Below are positions 51,505 through 60,709 of a stretch of 64,000 nucleotides of DNA, piece after piece. The notes beneath the pieces were generated by a model, which ran no database searches, was not told where the DNA came from, and saw nothing but the letters and a program-made list of their open reading frames with translations. Each line of letters begins with the position of its first letter. The first letter of the stretch is position 1. A program made the translations under genes and the position numbers. Source of the stretch: JAYQKL01 sp049889415 (GTDB lineage Bacteria > Pseudomonadota > Alphaproteobacteria > RS24); the NCBI GenBank assembly GCA_049889415.1, contig JBMHDL010000003.1:310001-374000 (forward strand), read 5' to 3'.

Positions 51505-53760
51505 CTAAAACTGCATCCGCCAGGAACCGGCCATGCGCAGTTGCGAAACCGCCGTGCCGGGCCGCAGGATATCGTCTGAAAGCTGCACTTCAATCCCGAA
51601 GCGGCTCAAACCCGCATTTCGGCCAACATAACCAAACCGCCAGTCCAGCAATCGCCCGTCGGGGGCAAGCTCAACTCTGACATTTTCAAACACCTGGCCG
51701 CCTCCTGGCAGACGGCTGACAGGAAGATGCATCCGCAAGGCGCCTTTTTCTATCCTGAGCGGCTGTCCGACTTGGGTATAAACCATTCCCCCGGCCACGG
51801 GGCGCGACAAGGTGTATTCAAAAGCAAAACTTTTCAAGTCCTCCAACTCAACCAGCTGGCCCGTCTGTGCGGCTCGATGGCTTGACAGGCCCGCATACAT
51901 GCCGATGGCGGAGGTCCACCCGTTAGCCAGGGTTGTGCCGCTGCCTATTCCGACAAACAGGTTCTGCCCCCTGCCCCGCGTTGAAAAAAGCCCCTTGCCG
52001 CGATTGCCGAGCCAGGCATGATCCTCCAGCATCAACCCGGCCTGCACAGACAGGCGACTGGTGCCGGTCAGACGGGTGTAATGCGCCATGACACCGGCTT
52101 GCTGGTCCATTTCAGTGCCGTCCGGTCTTGATAAGACGCCGGTCAGGTGTATTTTTCCATTCGAGATACGCGTCACCATGGCGTTTTGCACCAAGCCAAA
52201 ATAAGGATTTCGCATAATGGTCGGGCGCGCGCCCTGATCCGGTGTCATGACCAGCCCGGCAAGGGATCCGGGATCGGCATGCGACCAGGCTGAAACCTTG
52301 GCCTGAGTTTTGATAAAATTCATCTCACGGCTCGGCGGAGACTGTTCAGCCGGAAAAAAGGTTGAACTTTTCTGCGCCGCCGCATGGTTTGACGACTTTG
52401 AAAATACGGACAACGGCACGATGAACGGGCCACCAAGGCTGTCATGCACCACAATTTTCTGCTGTTTCAGTTTTTCCAGAAGCGCTTCATCCACATGGCT
52501 GAAGTCAAAGCCGCTTCTGTCCACACGTATTTTTTTGTCGCCGGCCAGCACATGTGTCGGGCCAACAGGATTGGTCGCGGCTTCAATATCCAGCAGACCC
52601 TGACCGTAAACATCCTGATCTGCATAAATGCCGGTGCTGTCGGCGGTCTGAAGGAGTCGTTGCGCCAGCTCCGTATCCGTCATCTGCGCCCCGAACAGCT
52701 CTTTCATCAAGGCCAGGGCCGCAGCCACATGTGGAGCGGCAAAAGATGTGCCGGTGACGCTTTGATACCCACCTCCTGCCCGTGCCCCCCGCACATAAAC
52801 GGCATCATCATTATACCCCCCCGGCGCGGCAAGGCAGAACGCTCTGGCCAGCCCGCATCTGTTGCTGTCGGCACCAATGCGCCCTTCACTGTCAACGGCT
52901 GCGACCACCAAGACACGACCTTCGAGTTCATCAAAAAACAACGGCAAGGCAGCTGATAAAGACACCTGGTCCCCGCCCTCATTGCCCGCAGACCAGACAT
53001 GCAGACCCGGATTGTTGGCGATGGTGCTTATGCTGGTGCCATATTCACTTAACAACAAGGTTCTTTGTGTGCCGGCTGCAGACGGGTCAAACTGAACACT
53101 CAGGCCCCAACTGTGATTGAAAATATCTGTGTCCTGCTCATGCAGTTGCGTCAGACCGGAATTGAAAATGCTATCGCTGATTATCAGATTTTCATCAGTC
53201 AATCTCAAAGTGTACATGCCAATTTCTGCGTCATAGGCCACACCATGCATACCGTTGCCGGATCCGCGGGCACCGGCGGCAACACTGACAACAGTCGTGC
53301 CGTGATCTAATTGCTCCATAGTTGCCGGACTTCCCCCCAGCTGCTCCCGGTTGTTCATATATATGCGGGAGGCCTCGAATTCAGGATGGGTTTCATCAAG
53401 CCCGGTATCGGTAAATCCCAGGCGAACGCCGTCACCGGTCAAGCCGCGGGCATAAGCATTTGCCGCCTTGGTGACGGCAAGGCCAACCTGGCCCTGATAT
53501 TCCGGATTGTCGATGAATTGATCAATATCCAAGTCGGCCACCACGGCCTCGGGTGGCAAAGGATTGCCGGCCGGACTGCTGGCATCGGGCATGGCGCCAT
53601 CACCGCCGCCGCCACAAGCTGCTAGAGCCAAAATCAACCCCGGCATAAAATATCTGCAGAAGTCCAAAAACGCAGGTTTACTTGTTTTTTTATTTTTATC
53701 GAAAGAAAAGAAAATCAGATTGGAGAAATTGACTTTGACAAAATTAATTACATAAAACAC
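51505..53760 (-). CDS. S8 (subtilisin-family) lipoprotein with C-terminal autotransporter-type beta-barrel
   Basis: A 751-residue predicted surface protease. The N-terminus has a signal with lipobox LALAAC followed by GGGGDG (Cys near residue 49). The S8 domain spans about 80-390 with Asp in FTDTGLDETHPE, His in LDHGTTVVSVAAG, oxyanion Asn in SAGNEGG and Ser in GTSFAAPHVAAALA. After a linker, the last 230 residues are strand-like and end in aromatic Phe (WRMQF), as in outer-membrane autotransporter barrels. This matches lipoprotein-autotransporter subtilases such as SphB1 and NalP in design. GTG 53760 is the best start (AAGGAA). Confidence 0.82.
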   Translation of the reverse strand: MFYVINFVKVNFSNLIFFSFDKNKKTSKPAFLDFCRYFMPGLILALAACGGGGDGAMPDASSPAGNPLPPEAVVADLDIDQFIDNPEYQGQVGLAVTKAANAYARGLTGDGVRLGFTDTGLDETHPEFEASRIYMNNREQLGGSPATMEQLDHGTTVVSVAAGARGSGNGMHGVAYDAEIGMYTLRLTDENLIISDSIFNSGLTQLHEQDTDIFNHSWGLSVQFDPSAAGTQRTLLLSEYGTSISTIANNPGLHVWSAGNEGGDQVSLSAALPLFFDELEGRVLVVAAVDSEGRIGADSNRCGLARAFCLAAPGGYNDDAVYVRGARAGGGYQSVTGTSFAAPHVAAALALMKELFGAQMTDTELAQRLLQTADSTGIYADQDVYGQGLLDIEAATNPVGPTHVLAGDKKIRVDRSGFDFSHVDEALLEKLKQQKIVVHDSLGGPFIVPLSVFSKSSNHAAAQKSSTFFPAEQSPPSREMNFIKTQAKVSAWSHADPGSLAGLVMTPDQGARPTIMRNPYFGLVQNAMVTRISNGKIHLTGVLSRPDGTEMDQQAGVMAHYTRLTGTSRLSVQAGLMLEDHAWLGNRGKGLFSTRGRGQNLFVGIGSGTTLANGWTSAIGMYAGLSSHRAAQTGQLVELEDLKSFAFEYTLSRPVAGGMVYTQVGQPLRIEKGALRMHLPVSRLPGGGQVFENVRVELAPDGRLLDWRFGYVGRNAGLSRFGIEVQLSDDILRPGTAVSQLRMAGSWRMQF

Positions 53761-53814
53761 AACTTTTTTCCTTACGCTTAAAATTAACCGAATAGGAAAA
53801 TTCTGAGCATAAGG

Positions 53815-53842
53815 AAAAAAAATTGAGAATACGCTTATTCTC
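53815..53842 (-). terminator. Rho-independent terminator after the beta-hydroxyacid dehydrogenase gene
   Basis: A 7-bp stem (GAGAATA, loop AGCG, TATTCTC on the minus strand) followed by AA and eight T. It lies 36 bp beyond the stop at 53879 and separates that gene from the peptidase gene. Confidence 0.78.
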
Positions 53843-53878
53843 TATAATTTTAGTTATCTGAAAATATTAATCTTATTG

Positions 53879-54763
53879 TTAATTTTTAACACTTTGTGTG
53901 TTTTTTCTCAAAACCTCGATCAGGCTTGATGTATCCCATCTGCCACCCCCAAGATCCTGAACCTGTTCATAAAACCCGTCCACCAATTCCGTTACCGGAA
54001 GCGGCGCTCCGTTTGCCGCCGCTTCGGCAAAAACAATACCGAGATCCTTGCGCATCAAATCAACAGCAAATCCAAAAGAGAATTCCCCGGCAATCATGGT
54101 TTCATGCCGGTTGTCCATTTGCCAGGATTGGGCGGCCCCTTTGGATATGACATCAATGACGTCCATTTCATCCAATCCGGCACTTCGCGCAAAATTCAAC
54201 GCTTCAGACAAGCCCTGCACCAGCCCGGCTATGGCGATCTGATTGACCATCTTGGTTTTCTGGCCGGCCCCGACATCTCCCATTAATCTGTGCGCTTTGG
54301 CGTAGCAGTCAAGCGCCGGTGTTACGCTTTCATAAGCGGTTGGCGTCCCGCCTAGCATTACCGTCAAGGCACCATTTACCGCGCCGGCTTCACCACCCGA
54401 AACCGGTGCATCCAGAAAACTCAGCCCAAGCCTGTCTGCAGCGACGCCGAGTTCAACGGCACAATCCGCAGATGTCGTGGTGTGGTCCATAAATACACTG
54501 CCTTCTGCCATGGTCGCAAAGGCCCCCTGTGGCCCAACTGTCACCTCGCGGACATCATCATCATTCCCGATGCAGGCAATAACCAAATCCTGGTTTTTGG
54601 CCGCCTCAGCCGGCGTTTCCGCCCCGGTACCGGCATAAGTCTTCAGCCAATCCGCCACCTTGCCCTGTGACCGGTTGTAAACCGTAACCTCATGACCCGC
54701 CGCGGACAAATGACCGGCCATGGGCGCGCCCATAACCCCAAGCCCCATAAAAGCAACTTTCAT
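53879..54763 (-). CDS. NAD(P)-dependent beta-hydroxyacid dehydrogenase (3-hydroxyisobutyrate / tartronate-semialdehyde reductase family)
   Basis: Oxidises or reduces a 3-hydroxyacid/semialdehyde pair. It has 294 residues. The Rossmann site FMGLGVMGAPM is at the N-terminus, the substrate loop FLDAPVSGGEAGA near residue 120, and the catalytic Lys in KTKMVNQ near 170. The family includes 3-hydroxyisobutyrate dehydrogenase, GarR/GlxR and a plant-like glyoxylate reductase; the exact substrate cannot be set here. It diverges from the SLC13 permease gene. Confidence 0.88.
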   Translation of the reverse strand: MKVAFMGLGVMGAPMAGHLSAAGHEVTVYNRSQGKVADWLKTYAGTGAETPAEAAKNQDLVIACIGNDDDVREVTVGPQGAFATMAEGSVFMDHTTTSADCAVELGVAADRLGLSFLDAPVSGGEAGAVNGALTVMLGGTPTAYESVTPALDCYAKAHRLMGDVGAGQKTKMVNQIAIAGLVQGLSEALNFARSAGLDEMDVIDVISKGAAQSWQMDNRHETMIAGEFSFGFAVDLMRKDLGIVFAEAAANGAPLPVTELVDGFYEQVQDLGGGRWDTSSLIEVLRKNTQSVKN

Positions 54764-54881
54764 TTTCTCCTCCGCTCACCTGTTTCACCTTATACATATA
54801 ACCTCGCCTTCGGGAACGCAATCTTCTCTTGAGAAATCAGGACTTTATGCGCATATTGAAAGAAAACAGGGACATAACTTA

Positions 54882-56741
54882 ATGGAATTTTCACTGACTC
54901 AGGCCACGTCCGTGCAAAACTGGCTGATGTGGGGGACTTATGCCATCATTGCCGTTGCAATGGTTTCATATGCGCTTGAGCGTATTGCTTTGGAAGTGAC
55001 ATCACTTTTTGTGTTGATCGGCTTGTTGGTGATGTTCCATATCCCGACCTGGATAAACCCGCAAACACCAGCGGTCATCGGGCCTGTAGAGCTTCTAGCG
55101 GGCTTCGGAAACCCCGCTTTGATCGCCGTGATTGCACTGCTGGTCATGGGCCAGGGTTTATTCCAATCCGGGGCGATAGAGGGTGAAACTGAACGGTTCC
55201 TGTCATTGACCGCCAATCATCAATTTTTTGCACTGACCCTGCTGTTCATGCTTGCCATGGTCGCAAGCGCCTTTTTGAATAACACCCCTGTCGTTTTGAT
55301 GTGCATTCCGATTTTGACGGCCTTGGCCGGACGCGCCAGGCTGGCGCCGCCAAGCGTTATGATGCCTTTGAGTTTCATCTGCATTCTTGGTGGCATGACA
55401 ACCCTGATCGGCTCCTCCACCAATCTGCTGGTTGCCGGCGCCGTTGCCGAAAGCGGCTTGATGAAAATCGAGTTTTTCACCATCACCGTCCCGGGGCTGC
55501 TGCTGGCCGTCACCGGAGCAGTATATGTGCTGTTCGTCATGCCTTATTTGCTGAAAAACATTGATGCCGCCGAAACAGATGACACTCGGGACCAGTCCGG
55601 CAAGCAGTACATTGTTGAATTCCGTCTTCGGGGTGGCGACAGCCTTGTCGGTGCGACACCGGTTGCCGGTTTCTTTACCGAAATTTCCGGAATGACCCTG
55701 CGCAGTGTGGAGCGGCGCGGCCAAACAATATTGCCGCCATTTGAGGAGTTTGCATTGGAAGCCGGAGACACACTGGTGATGGCCGCGACACGCCGGCAAC
55801 TGACCGAGGCCCTCTCTACGCCCGGCCATCCGATGTCTGATCTCGCGACTTCAATGACGACACAGGATACCGAAAGCAGCGGAGAAACCCCGACTCTTGC
55901 CGAGGTTGTCATTGCACCTGGCTCCCGCATGCAGTCACGCACCATTTACCAAACCGGCTTCCGTTTTGAGACGGGATGCCGGGTTCTCGGCGTCCAGCGT
56001 CGCAGCCGCATGTTACGGCAAAATCTCCGCGACATCCGGCTTGAGGCCGGAGATGTTCTGCTTGTTCTTGGGACCTCAAAACAGGTTGAAAGTCTGCGTT
56101 CGAACCGGGATGTCCTGCTGCTGGAATGGTCCGCCGCAAATCTGCCGAACTTTGCCCACGCAACACAGGCGCGGGTGATTTTTGGCGTTACCATCCTCTT
56201 GGCGGCTCTTAACATCCTGCCGATTGTCACCGCCGCAGTCGCCGGAGCAGCCGTGATGATTATCTCAGGTGTGCTCAATATCCGACAGGCGGCGCGTGGT
56301 GTGGACATGCGGATTTTCCTGACCATCGGTGCAGCACTTGCAATGTCAACCGCTATGGCCCAGACCGGCGGCGCCATGTATCTGGCGACAAGTTTCATCA
56401 ACCTGCTGGATGGTTTCAACCCCTGGGTCATATTGTCGGCCTTTTTTCTGCTTTGTGCCGTCACCACCAACATTCTCAGCAACAATGCGACCGCTGTGCT
56501 GTTCACTCCCATCGCCCTGAATCTGTCTCAGAGTCTGTCCATGCCTGTGGAAGCCTTCATCTTTGCCGTCATTTTCGCCGCCAACTGCTCATTCGCCACA
56601 CCGATCGCCTATCAGACCAACCTTTTGGTCATGACCCCCGGCAATTACCAGTTCAAGGATTTCGTAAAATGCGGCCTGCCGCTTTTGATCATCATCTGGC
56701 TGACTTATTCAGTGTTTGCCCCTTGGTACTTCGCCACCTAA
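54882..56741 (+). CDS. SLC13/DASS-type permease with paired TrkA-C (RCK_C) domains
   Basis: A 619-residue integral membrane symporter. The hydrophobic halves flank a soluble insert (about 235-420) with two RCK_C-like lobes (GATPVAGFFTEISGMTLRSV and APGSRMQSRTIYQTGFRF). The first membrane half has SAFLNNTPVVLMCIPIL, the SNT-type motif region, repeated later as NILSNNATAVLFTPIALN. The family moves anions such as sulfate, dicarboxylates or citrate with Na+. AGGGA precedes ATG 54882. Followed 9 bp later by bpt. Confidence 0.88.
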   Translation: MEFSLTQATSVQNWLMWGTYAIIAVAMVSYALERIALEVTSLFVLIGLLVMFHIPTWINPQTPAVIGPVELLAGFGNPALIAVIALLVMGQGLFQSGAIEGETERFLSLTANHQFFALTLLFMLAMVASAFLNNTPVVLMCIPILTALAGRARLAPPSVMMPLSFICILGGMTTLIGSSTNLLVAGAVAESGLMKIEFFTITVPGLLLAVTGAVYVLFVMPYLLKNIDAAETDDTRDQSGKQYIVEFRLRGGDSLVGATPVAGFFTEISGMTLRSVERRGQTILPPFEEFALEAGDTLVMAATRRQLTEALSTPGHPMSDLATSMTTQDTESSGETPTLAEVVIAPGSRMQSRTIYQTGFRFETGCRVLGVQRRSRMLRQNLRDIRLEAGDVLLVLGTSKQVESLRSNRDVLLLEWSAANLPNFAHATQARVIFGVTILLAALNILPIVTAAVAGAAVMIISGVLNIRQAARGVDMRIFLTIGAALAMSTAMAQTGGAMYLATSFINLLDGFNPWVILSAFFLLCAVTTNILSNNATAVLFTPIALNLSQSLSMPVEAFIFAVIFAANCSFATPIAYQTNLLVMTPGNYQFKDFVKCGLPLLIIIWLTYSVFAPWYFAT

Positions 56742-56750
56742 GATAGGCCC

Positions 56751-57467
56751 ATGAAAGAGTTTGAACATAACAAACTGCCCTTGTTTTACTTGACCCCGCC
56801 GGCCCCGTGCCCCTATCTGGACGGAAAGGTTGAACGCAAAATGTTCACGCATTTATCCGGACAAAATGCGGATGGCCTGAATGATACATTGACCCATGCA
56901 GGGTTTCGCCGGAGCCAAAATATTCTCTACAAACACGCCTGCGAAGAATGCCGGGCCTGCATTTCAGTGCGCGTGAAAGCGGCTGAATTCTCTCCATCCA
57001 AAGGATTCAAACGTGTCTTGAAGAAAAACAGTGATCTTCTGGGAGTACACATACGGCCGGAAACCAACAAAAACCAATTCGAACTTCTGTCCAGATATCT
57101 TGAGAGCCGCCATAAGGATGGCGGAATGTCAGATATGAGCATTTTTGATTATATGGGCATGGTCGAGGACACATGCGTTGACACACATCTGGTGGAATAT
57201 CACACTGAAGGCGGCACTTTGGCCGCAGTCTGCCTGATTGACCGCCTCTCGGATGGCTTGTCGATGGTTTACTCTTTCTATGATCCCGAATGTGACGGCC
57301 GCAGCCTTGGAACCTTCATGATTCTTGATCAGATCCAGAGAACTTTGGACGCAGGGTTGGAACACCTTTATCTCGGATATTGGATAGAAGGCTGCGGAAA
57401 AATGGTCTATAAACAACGCTTCCAGCCCTTGGAAAAATTAACTGAAACCGGATGGGAACCTTTTTAG
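56751..57467 (+). CDS. bpt: Aspartate/glutamate leucyltransferase (arginyl-tRNA-protein transferase family)
   Basis: N-end-rule enzyme that adds an amino acid from tRNA to proteins with N-terminal Asp/Glu, marking them for ClpAP. It has 238 residues. The N-terminal domain has PCPYLDGKVERKMFTHL and the Cys-rich YKHACEECRACISVRV; the C-terminal acyltransferase-like domain has SFYDPECDGRSLGTFMILDQI and LYLGYWIEGCGKM. Bacterial members of this form are Bpt (leucyl) rather than eukaryotic ATE1. TRAP genes follow. Confidence 0.93.
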   Translation: MKEFEHNKLPLFYLTPPAPCPYLDGKVERKMFTHLSGQNADGLNDTLTHAGFRRSQNILYKHACEECRACISVRVKAAEFSPSKGFKRVLKKNSDLLGVHIRPETNKNQFELLSRYLESRHKDGGMSDMSIFDYMGMVEDTCVDTHLVEYHTEGGTLAAVCLIDRLSDGLSMVYSFYDPECDGRSLGTFMILDQIQRTLDAGLEHLYLGYWIEGCGKMVYKQRFQPLEKLTETGWEPF

Positions 57468-57477
57468 GGTCAGCAAC

Positions 57478-58566
57478 ATGTCAAAAAAAATTAACCGTCG
57501 TAAAATTCTGGCCGGTGCTGCAGGTCTTGCTGCCGGAACCACCGCCTTCAAGCCGGCCGCACCTGCCTATGCAAAAGGTAAGCGGCGGTTAAAGCAGGTC
57601 ACCACCTGGCCAAAGAATTTTCCCGGCCTCGGCACGGCGCCTGAAAACATCGCCAAACGGGTTGAGGCCATGTCAGACGGAGAGTTAAAGATCAAAATCT
57701 TTGCAGCCGGTGAACTGGTCGGCGCGCTTGAGGCTTTCGACGCCGTCTCCACCGGCACAGCCGACATGTATAATGGGGCCGAATATTACTGGCAGGGCAA
57801 GGATCCCGTATTCGCCTTTTTCACCACGTGGCCATTCGGCATGACGGCGGTTGAATTCGCCGCGTGGATTGAATTCGGCGGCGGGCAGCAGCTTTGGGAC
57901 GAACTGACGGCACGCTTTAACATCAAATCCTTCTTGAGCGCCGATTCCGGCACGCAATCAGGCGGCTGGTTCAACAAGCCGATCAACACGGTTGAGGATT
58001 TCAAGGGCCTGAAAATGCGTATGCCCGGTCTTGGCGGCGAAGTGTTGCGGCGGCTCGGTGCCCTGCCCGTTGTTTTGCCGGGCAGCGAGCTTTATGCCGC
58101 CATGCAGTCCGGTGCCATTGACGCATCCGAATGGGTCGGCCCCTGGAACGACATGGCCATAGGCTTTCATCAGGTCGGTAAATATTTTTACTCACCGGGT
58201 TTCCATGAGCCCAATGCTGCGCTTGCGACCGGCATCAACCTGGAGGTCTGGAACAGCTTGAGCGCAACCCATCAGGCGATTTTGAAAACCGCCTGCCAGG
58301 CTGAAGCTCACCGCACCAATGCCCAGTATTTTTACAATAACGCCAAAGCGCTTCGTGATCTGAAAGCCAAGCACGGCATCAGCCCGCAAAATTTCCCCGA
58401 AGAAGTCATGACCGCCCTGAGAGAAAAATCCGGTGAGGTCATGCAGGAAATCGCAGGAAGAAGCGACATCGCCAAGCGTGTTTATGACAGCGCCATGAGC
58501 GCGATGTCCCTGTACCGGGAATGGTCACCCTATGCAGAAGAGGGATATCTCAAGCACCGCAGCTGA
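57478..58566 (+). CDS. dctP-like: TRAP transporter substrate-binding protein (DctP family)
   Basis: Extracytoplasmic solute receptor of a tripartite ATP-independent transporter. It has 362 residues with a twin-arginine-like start (INRRKILAGAAGLAAG) that may route it through Tat. The mature part carries TRAP family patterns: KQVTTWPKNFPG, GTQSGGWFNKPINTVEDFKGLKMRMPG and GSELYAAMQSGAIDASEW. It is closest in style to the TakP branch (2-oxoacids); the ligand remains unproven. First gene of the three-gene operon, 10 bp after bpt. Confidence 0.93.
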   Translation: MSKKINRRKILAGAAGLAAGTTAFKPAAPAYAKGKRRLKQVTTWPKNFPGLGTAPENIAKRVEAMSDGELKIKIFAAGELVGALEAFDAVSTGTADMYNGAEYYWQGKDPVFAFFTTWPFGMTAVEFAAWIEFGGGQQLWDELTARFNIKSFLSADSGTQSGGWFNKPINTVEDFKGLKMRMPGLGGEVLRRLGALPVVLPGSELYAAMQSGAIDASEWVGPWNDMAIGFHQVGKYFYSPGFHEPNAALATGINLEVWNSLSATHQAILKTACQAEAHRTNAQYFYNNAKALRDLKAKHGISPQNFPEEVMTALREKSGEVMQEIAGRSDIAKRVYDSAMSAMSLYREWSPYAEEGYLKHRS

Positions 58567-58577
58567 GGGCACCTGAC

Positions 58578-59093
58578 ATGCGCAACCTTCTTAAAATCTC
58601 GGCCGGCATTGACGAGTTCAATACATTGGTACTGCGGTTGGTCGCCTGGTTGTCACTCGGCATGGTCCTAGTTCAGATTTTCGTGGTCATCCTGCGTTAT
58701 GTTTTCGGAACCGGATCAATCCAGATACAGGAAAGTATCATCTACATGCATGCCATGCTGTTCATGCTGGCGGCAGCCGGTACCTATCTCGCCGATGAGC
58801 ATGTACGGGTTGACGTTTTCTACCGGTCCATGACACCGCAGCGTCAGGCCATGGTCAATCTTTTTGGCTGCCTGTTTTTCCTGCTGCCATTTTGTTTTTT
58901 GATCATTTACAGCGCTTATGATTACGTCGCCCTGTCCTGGCGGGTCAAAGAAGGCTCTCGTGAAACCGGCGGCATTCAGGCCATTTATTTGCTGAAAACC
59001 GTCATACCACTCATGGCGGGACTGCTGATGCTGCAGGGCATTTCCCAAACCATCAAAGCATTTGCCACAGTGCTTGATAAAGAGGAGAGCTGA
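58578..59093 (+). CDS. dctQ-like: TRAP transporter small membrane subunit (DctQ)
   Basis: A 171-residue subunit with four transmembrane helices (about 22-42, 52-72, 92-112 and 132-152). ATG 58578 has a GAGGGC site and the longer frame starting inside dctP is rejected. It links receptor and large permease in TRAP systems. The stop touches the DctM start (TGA then ATG). Confidence 0.92.
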   Translation: MRNLLKISAGIDEFNTLVLRLVAWLSLGMVLVQIFVVILRYVFGTGSIQIQESIIYMHAMLFMLAAAGTYLADEHVRVDVFYRSMTPQRQAMVNLFGCLFFLLPFCFLIIYSAYDYVALSWRVKEGSRETGGIQAIYLLKTVIPLMAGLLMLQGISQTIKAFATVLDKEES

Positions 59094-60641
59094 ATGGAAA
59101 TCCTCGCCCTCTCCATGTTCGCCACCGCCATTGTCTTTTTGCTGGTCGGGTTCCCGGTCGCCTTCACACTCGGCGGTGTCGCCCTGCTTTTTGCCATTGG
59201 CGGCATGGCTTTTGAGTTGTTCGACTATGCCTTTTTGCGGGCTTTGCCGCAGCGCATTTTTGGCACCATGACCAATGAGGTTCTGATTGCCGTGCCGCTG
59301 TTCATTTTCATGGGCACCATGCTGGAGCGATCGCGCATTGCCGAGGAGCTGCTGGAAAATATGGGCCGTTTGTTTGGTCGCCTGCGCGGTGGCCTTGGTG
59401 TTTCGGTCATTCTGGTCGGCGCCTTGCTGGCCGCCTCCACCGGGATTGTCGGCGCAACAGTCGTCACCATGGGGCTGATGTCCCTGCCGACTATGCTGAA
59501 GCGAGGCTACAACCCCTCCTTGGCAGCCGGCACCATCAGCGCGGCGGGCACATTGGGGCAAATCATCCCACCGTCAATTGTTCTTATCCTTCTCGGTGAT
59601 GTCATTGCCAATGCCTATCAAAAGGCGCAGTTGGAAATGGGGATTTTCTCACCGGAAACCGTCTCGGTCGGGGAACTGTTTGCCGGAGCCTTGATCCCAG
59701 GCCTGCTGTTGGTCGGGCTCTATGTTCTGTATCAGCTTGGATGGGCCTTTGCCAAGCCGGACTCCTCACCGGCTCTGGAAGATACGGAACCGGTGGCCCT
59801 GACCACCATTTTATCAAGCCTGCTGCCGCCAATCATTCTGATTGTGGCGGTTCTGGGCTCCATTCTCACCGGCGTGGCAACCCCGACTGAGGCGGCAGCT
59901 GTAGGCGCCATTGGTACATTACTTTTGGCCGGTGACCGCCTGAACCATGGTTCCAAGCGCATCCGCTCAGCCGCATTGGCACTCGCAGGCCTCATCTTAT
60001 TGTCAAATTTCGTCGATCTGCGCCTGAATCTCGACAATCCAGGCCTGTCTACGCAAATCGGCATTTGGGTCGCCTTTGGTTTATGCGGGGTGTTCCTGAT
60101 CGGTCTGGCCACAGCGCTGAAGCGCACCTATGAGGGCAGCATATTGGACGCGGTCATGCTCAGCACTTCCAAAATCACATCCATGGTATTTGTTATTCTC
60201 ATCGGTGCGGCCCTTTTCAGTCTGGTTTTCCGAGGGCTGGAGGGCGATGAATATGTGCATGACATTCTGACTAACCTGCCCGGAGGCCCGATGATTGTGC
60301 TGCTCTGTGTCATGCTGATCATGTTTTTCCTTGGTTTTTTCCTCGATTTTATTGAAATCACATTCGTCGTGGTGCCGATCGTCGCACCAATCCTGCTGCA
60401 ACTTGGTTTTGATCCGGTCTGGCTTGGCATCATGATGGCCCTGAATTTGCAGACTTCATTTCTGACGCCGCCCTTTGGCTTCGCTCTGTTTTATTTGCGG
60501 GGCGTCGCACCCGACTCACTGCAAACCATGGACATTTACAAAGGGGCATTGCCCTTCGTCCTGATCCAGATTGCGCTGATCGCCTTGCTGGTGTACTTGC
60601 CGGAAATGGTCACCTGGCTGCCGGACAGGATTTTCAACTGA
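59094..60641 (+). CDS. dctM-like: TRAP transporter large permease subunit (DctM)
   Basis: A 515-residue permease with a dozen or more hydrophobic segments. The N-terminal half has VPLFIFMGTMLERS and ASTGIVGATVVTMGLMSLP, and the C-terminal half has LNLQTSFLTPPFGFALFYLRG, as in the DctM family. Longer than the usual 430 residues because of an extra membrane-rich stretch after about residue 285; long DctM proteins are typical of the TakM-type subgroup. Sodium-driven uptake of a small carboxylate is the likely job. Confidence 0.92.
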   Translation: MEILALSMFATAIVFLLVGFPVAFTLGGVALLFAIGGMAFELFDYAFLRALPQRIFGTMTNEVLIAVPLFIFMGTMLERSRIAEELLENMGRLFGRLRGGLGVSVILVGALLAASTGIVGATVVTMGLMSLPTMLKRGYNPSLAAGTISAAGTLGQIIPPSIVLILLGDVIANAYQKAQLEMGIFSPETVSVGELFAGALIPGLLLVGLYVLYQLGWAFAKPDSSPALEDTEPVALTTILSSLLPPIILIVAVLGSILTGVATPTEAAAVGAIGTLLLAGDRLNHGSKRIRSAALALAGLILLSNFVDLRLNLDNPGLSTQIGIWVAFGLCGVFLIGLATALKRTYEGSILDAVMLSTSKITSMVFVILIGAALFSLVFRGLEGDEYVHDILTNLPGGPMIVLLCVMLIMFFLGFFLDFIEITFVVVPIVAPILLQLGFDPVWLGIMMALNLQTSFLTPPFGFALFYLRGVAPDSLQTMDIYKGALPFVLIQIALIALLVYLPEMVTWLPDRIFN

Positions 60642-60653
60642 ACCCGCCGCCTC

Positions 60654-60709
60654 TGATTACCCAATACTGATTACCCAATATTGATTACCCAATACTGATT
60701 ATCCAATGC
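60654..60709. repeat. Four tandem 14-bp repeats across the parC stop codon
   Basis: Units of TGATTACCCAATAC (two exact or nearly so, the fourth more diverged) run head to tail. The fourth unit contains the last codons and stop of parC on the minus strand (ATT GGA TAA), so the other three are copies of that coding end placed downstream of it. 14 is not a multiple of three. Confidence 0.9.

Noticed and set aside
53825..53842. Operator-like palindrome GAGAATA-N4-TATTCTC
   Set aside because: Followed by eight T on the minus strand after a gene end, so a terminator is the simpler reading.
58716..59561. Open frame of 281 codons opposite the TRAP dctQ/dctM genes
   Set aside because: Gln/His-rich low-complexity translation typical of antisense to a membrane-protein gene.
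60654..60709. Possible CRISPR array in the tandem repeat
   Set aside because: Units abut with no spacers and are 14 bp long, with no cas genes nearby.
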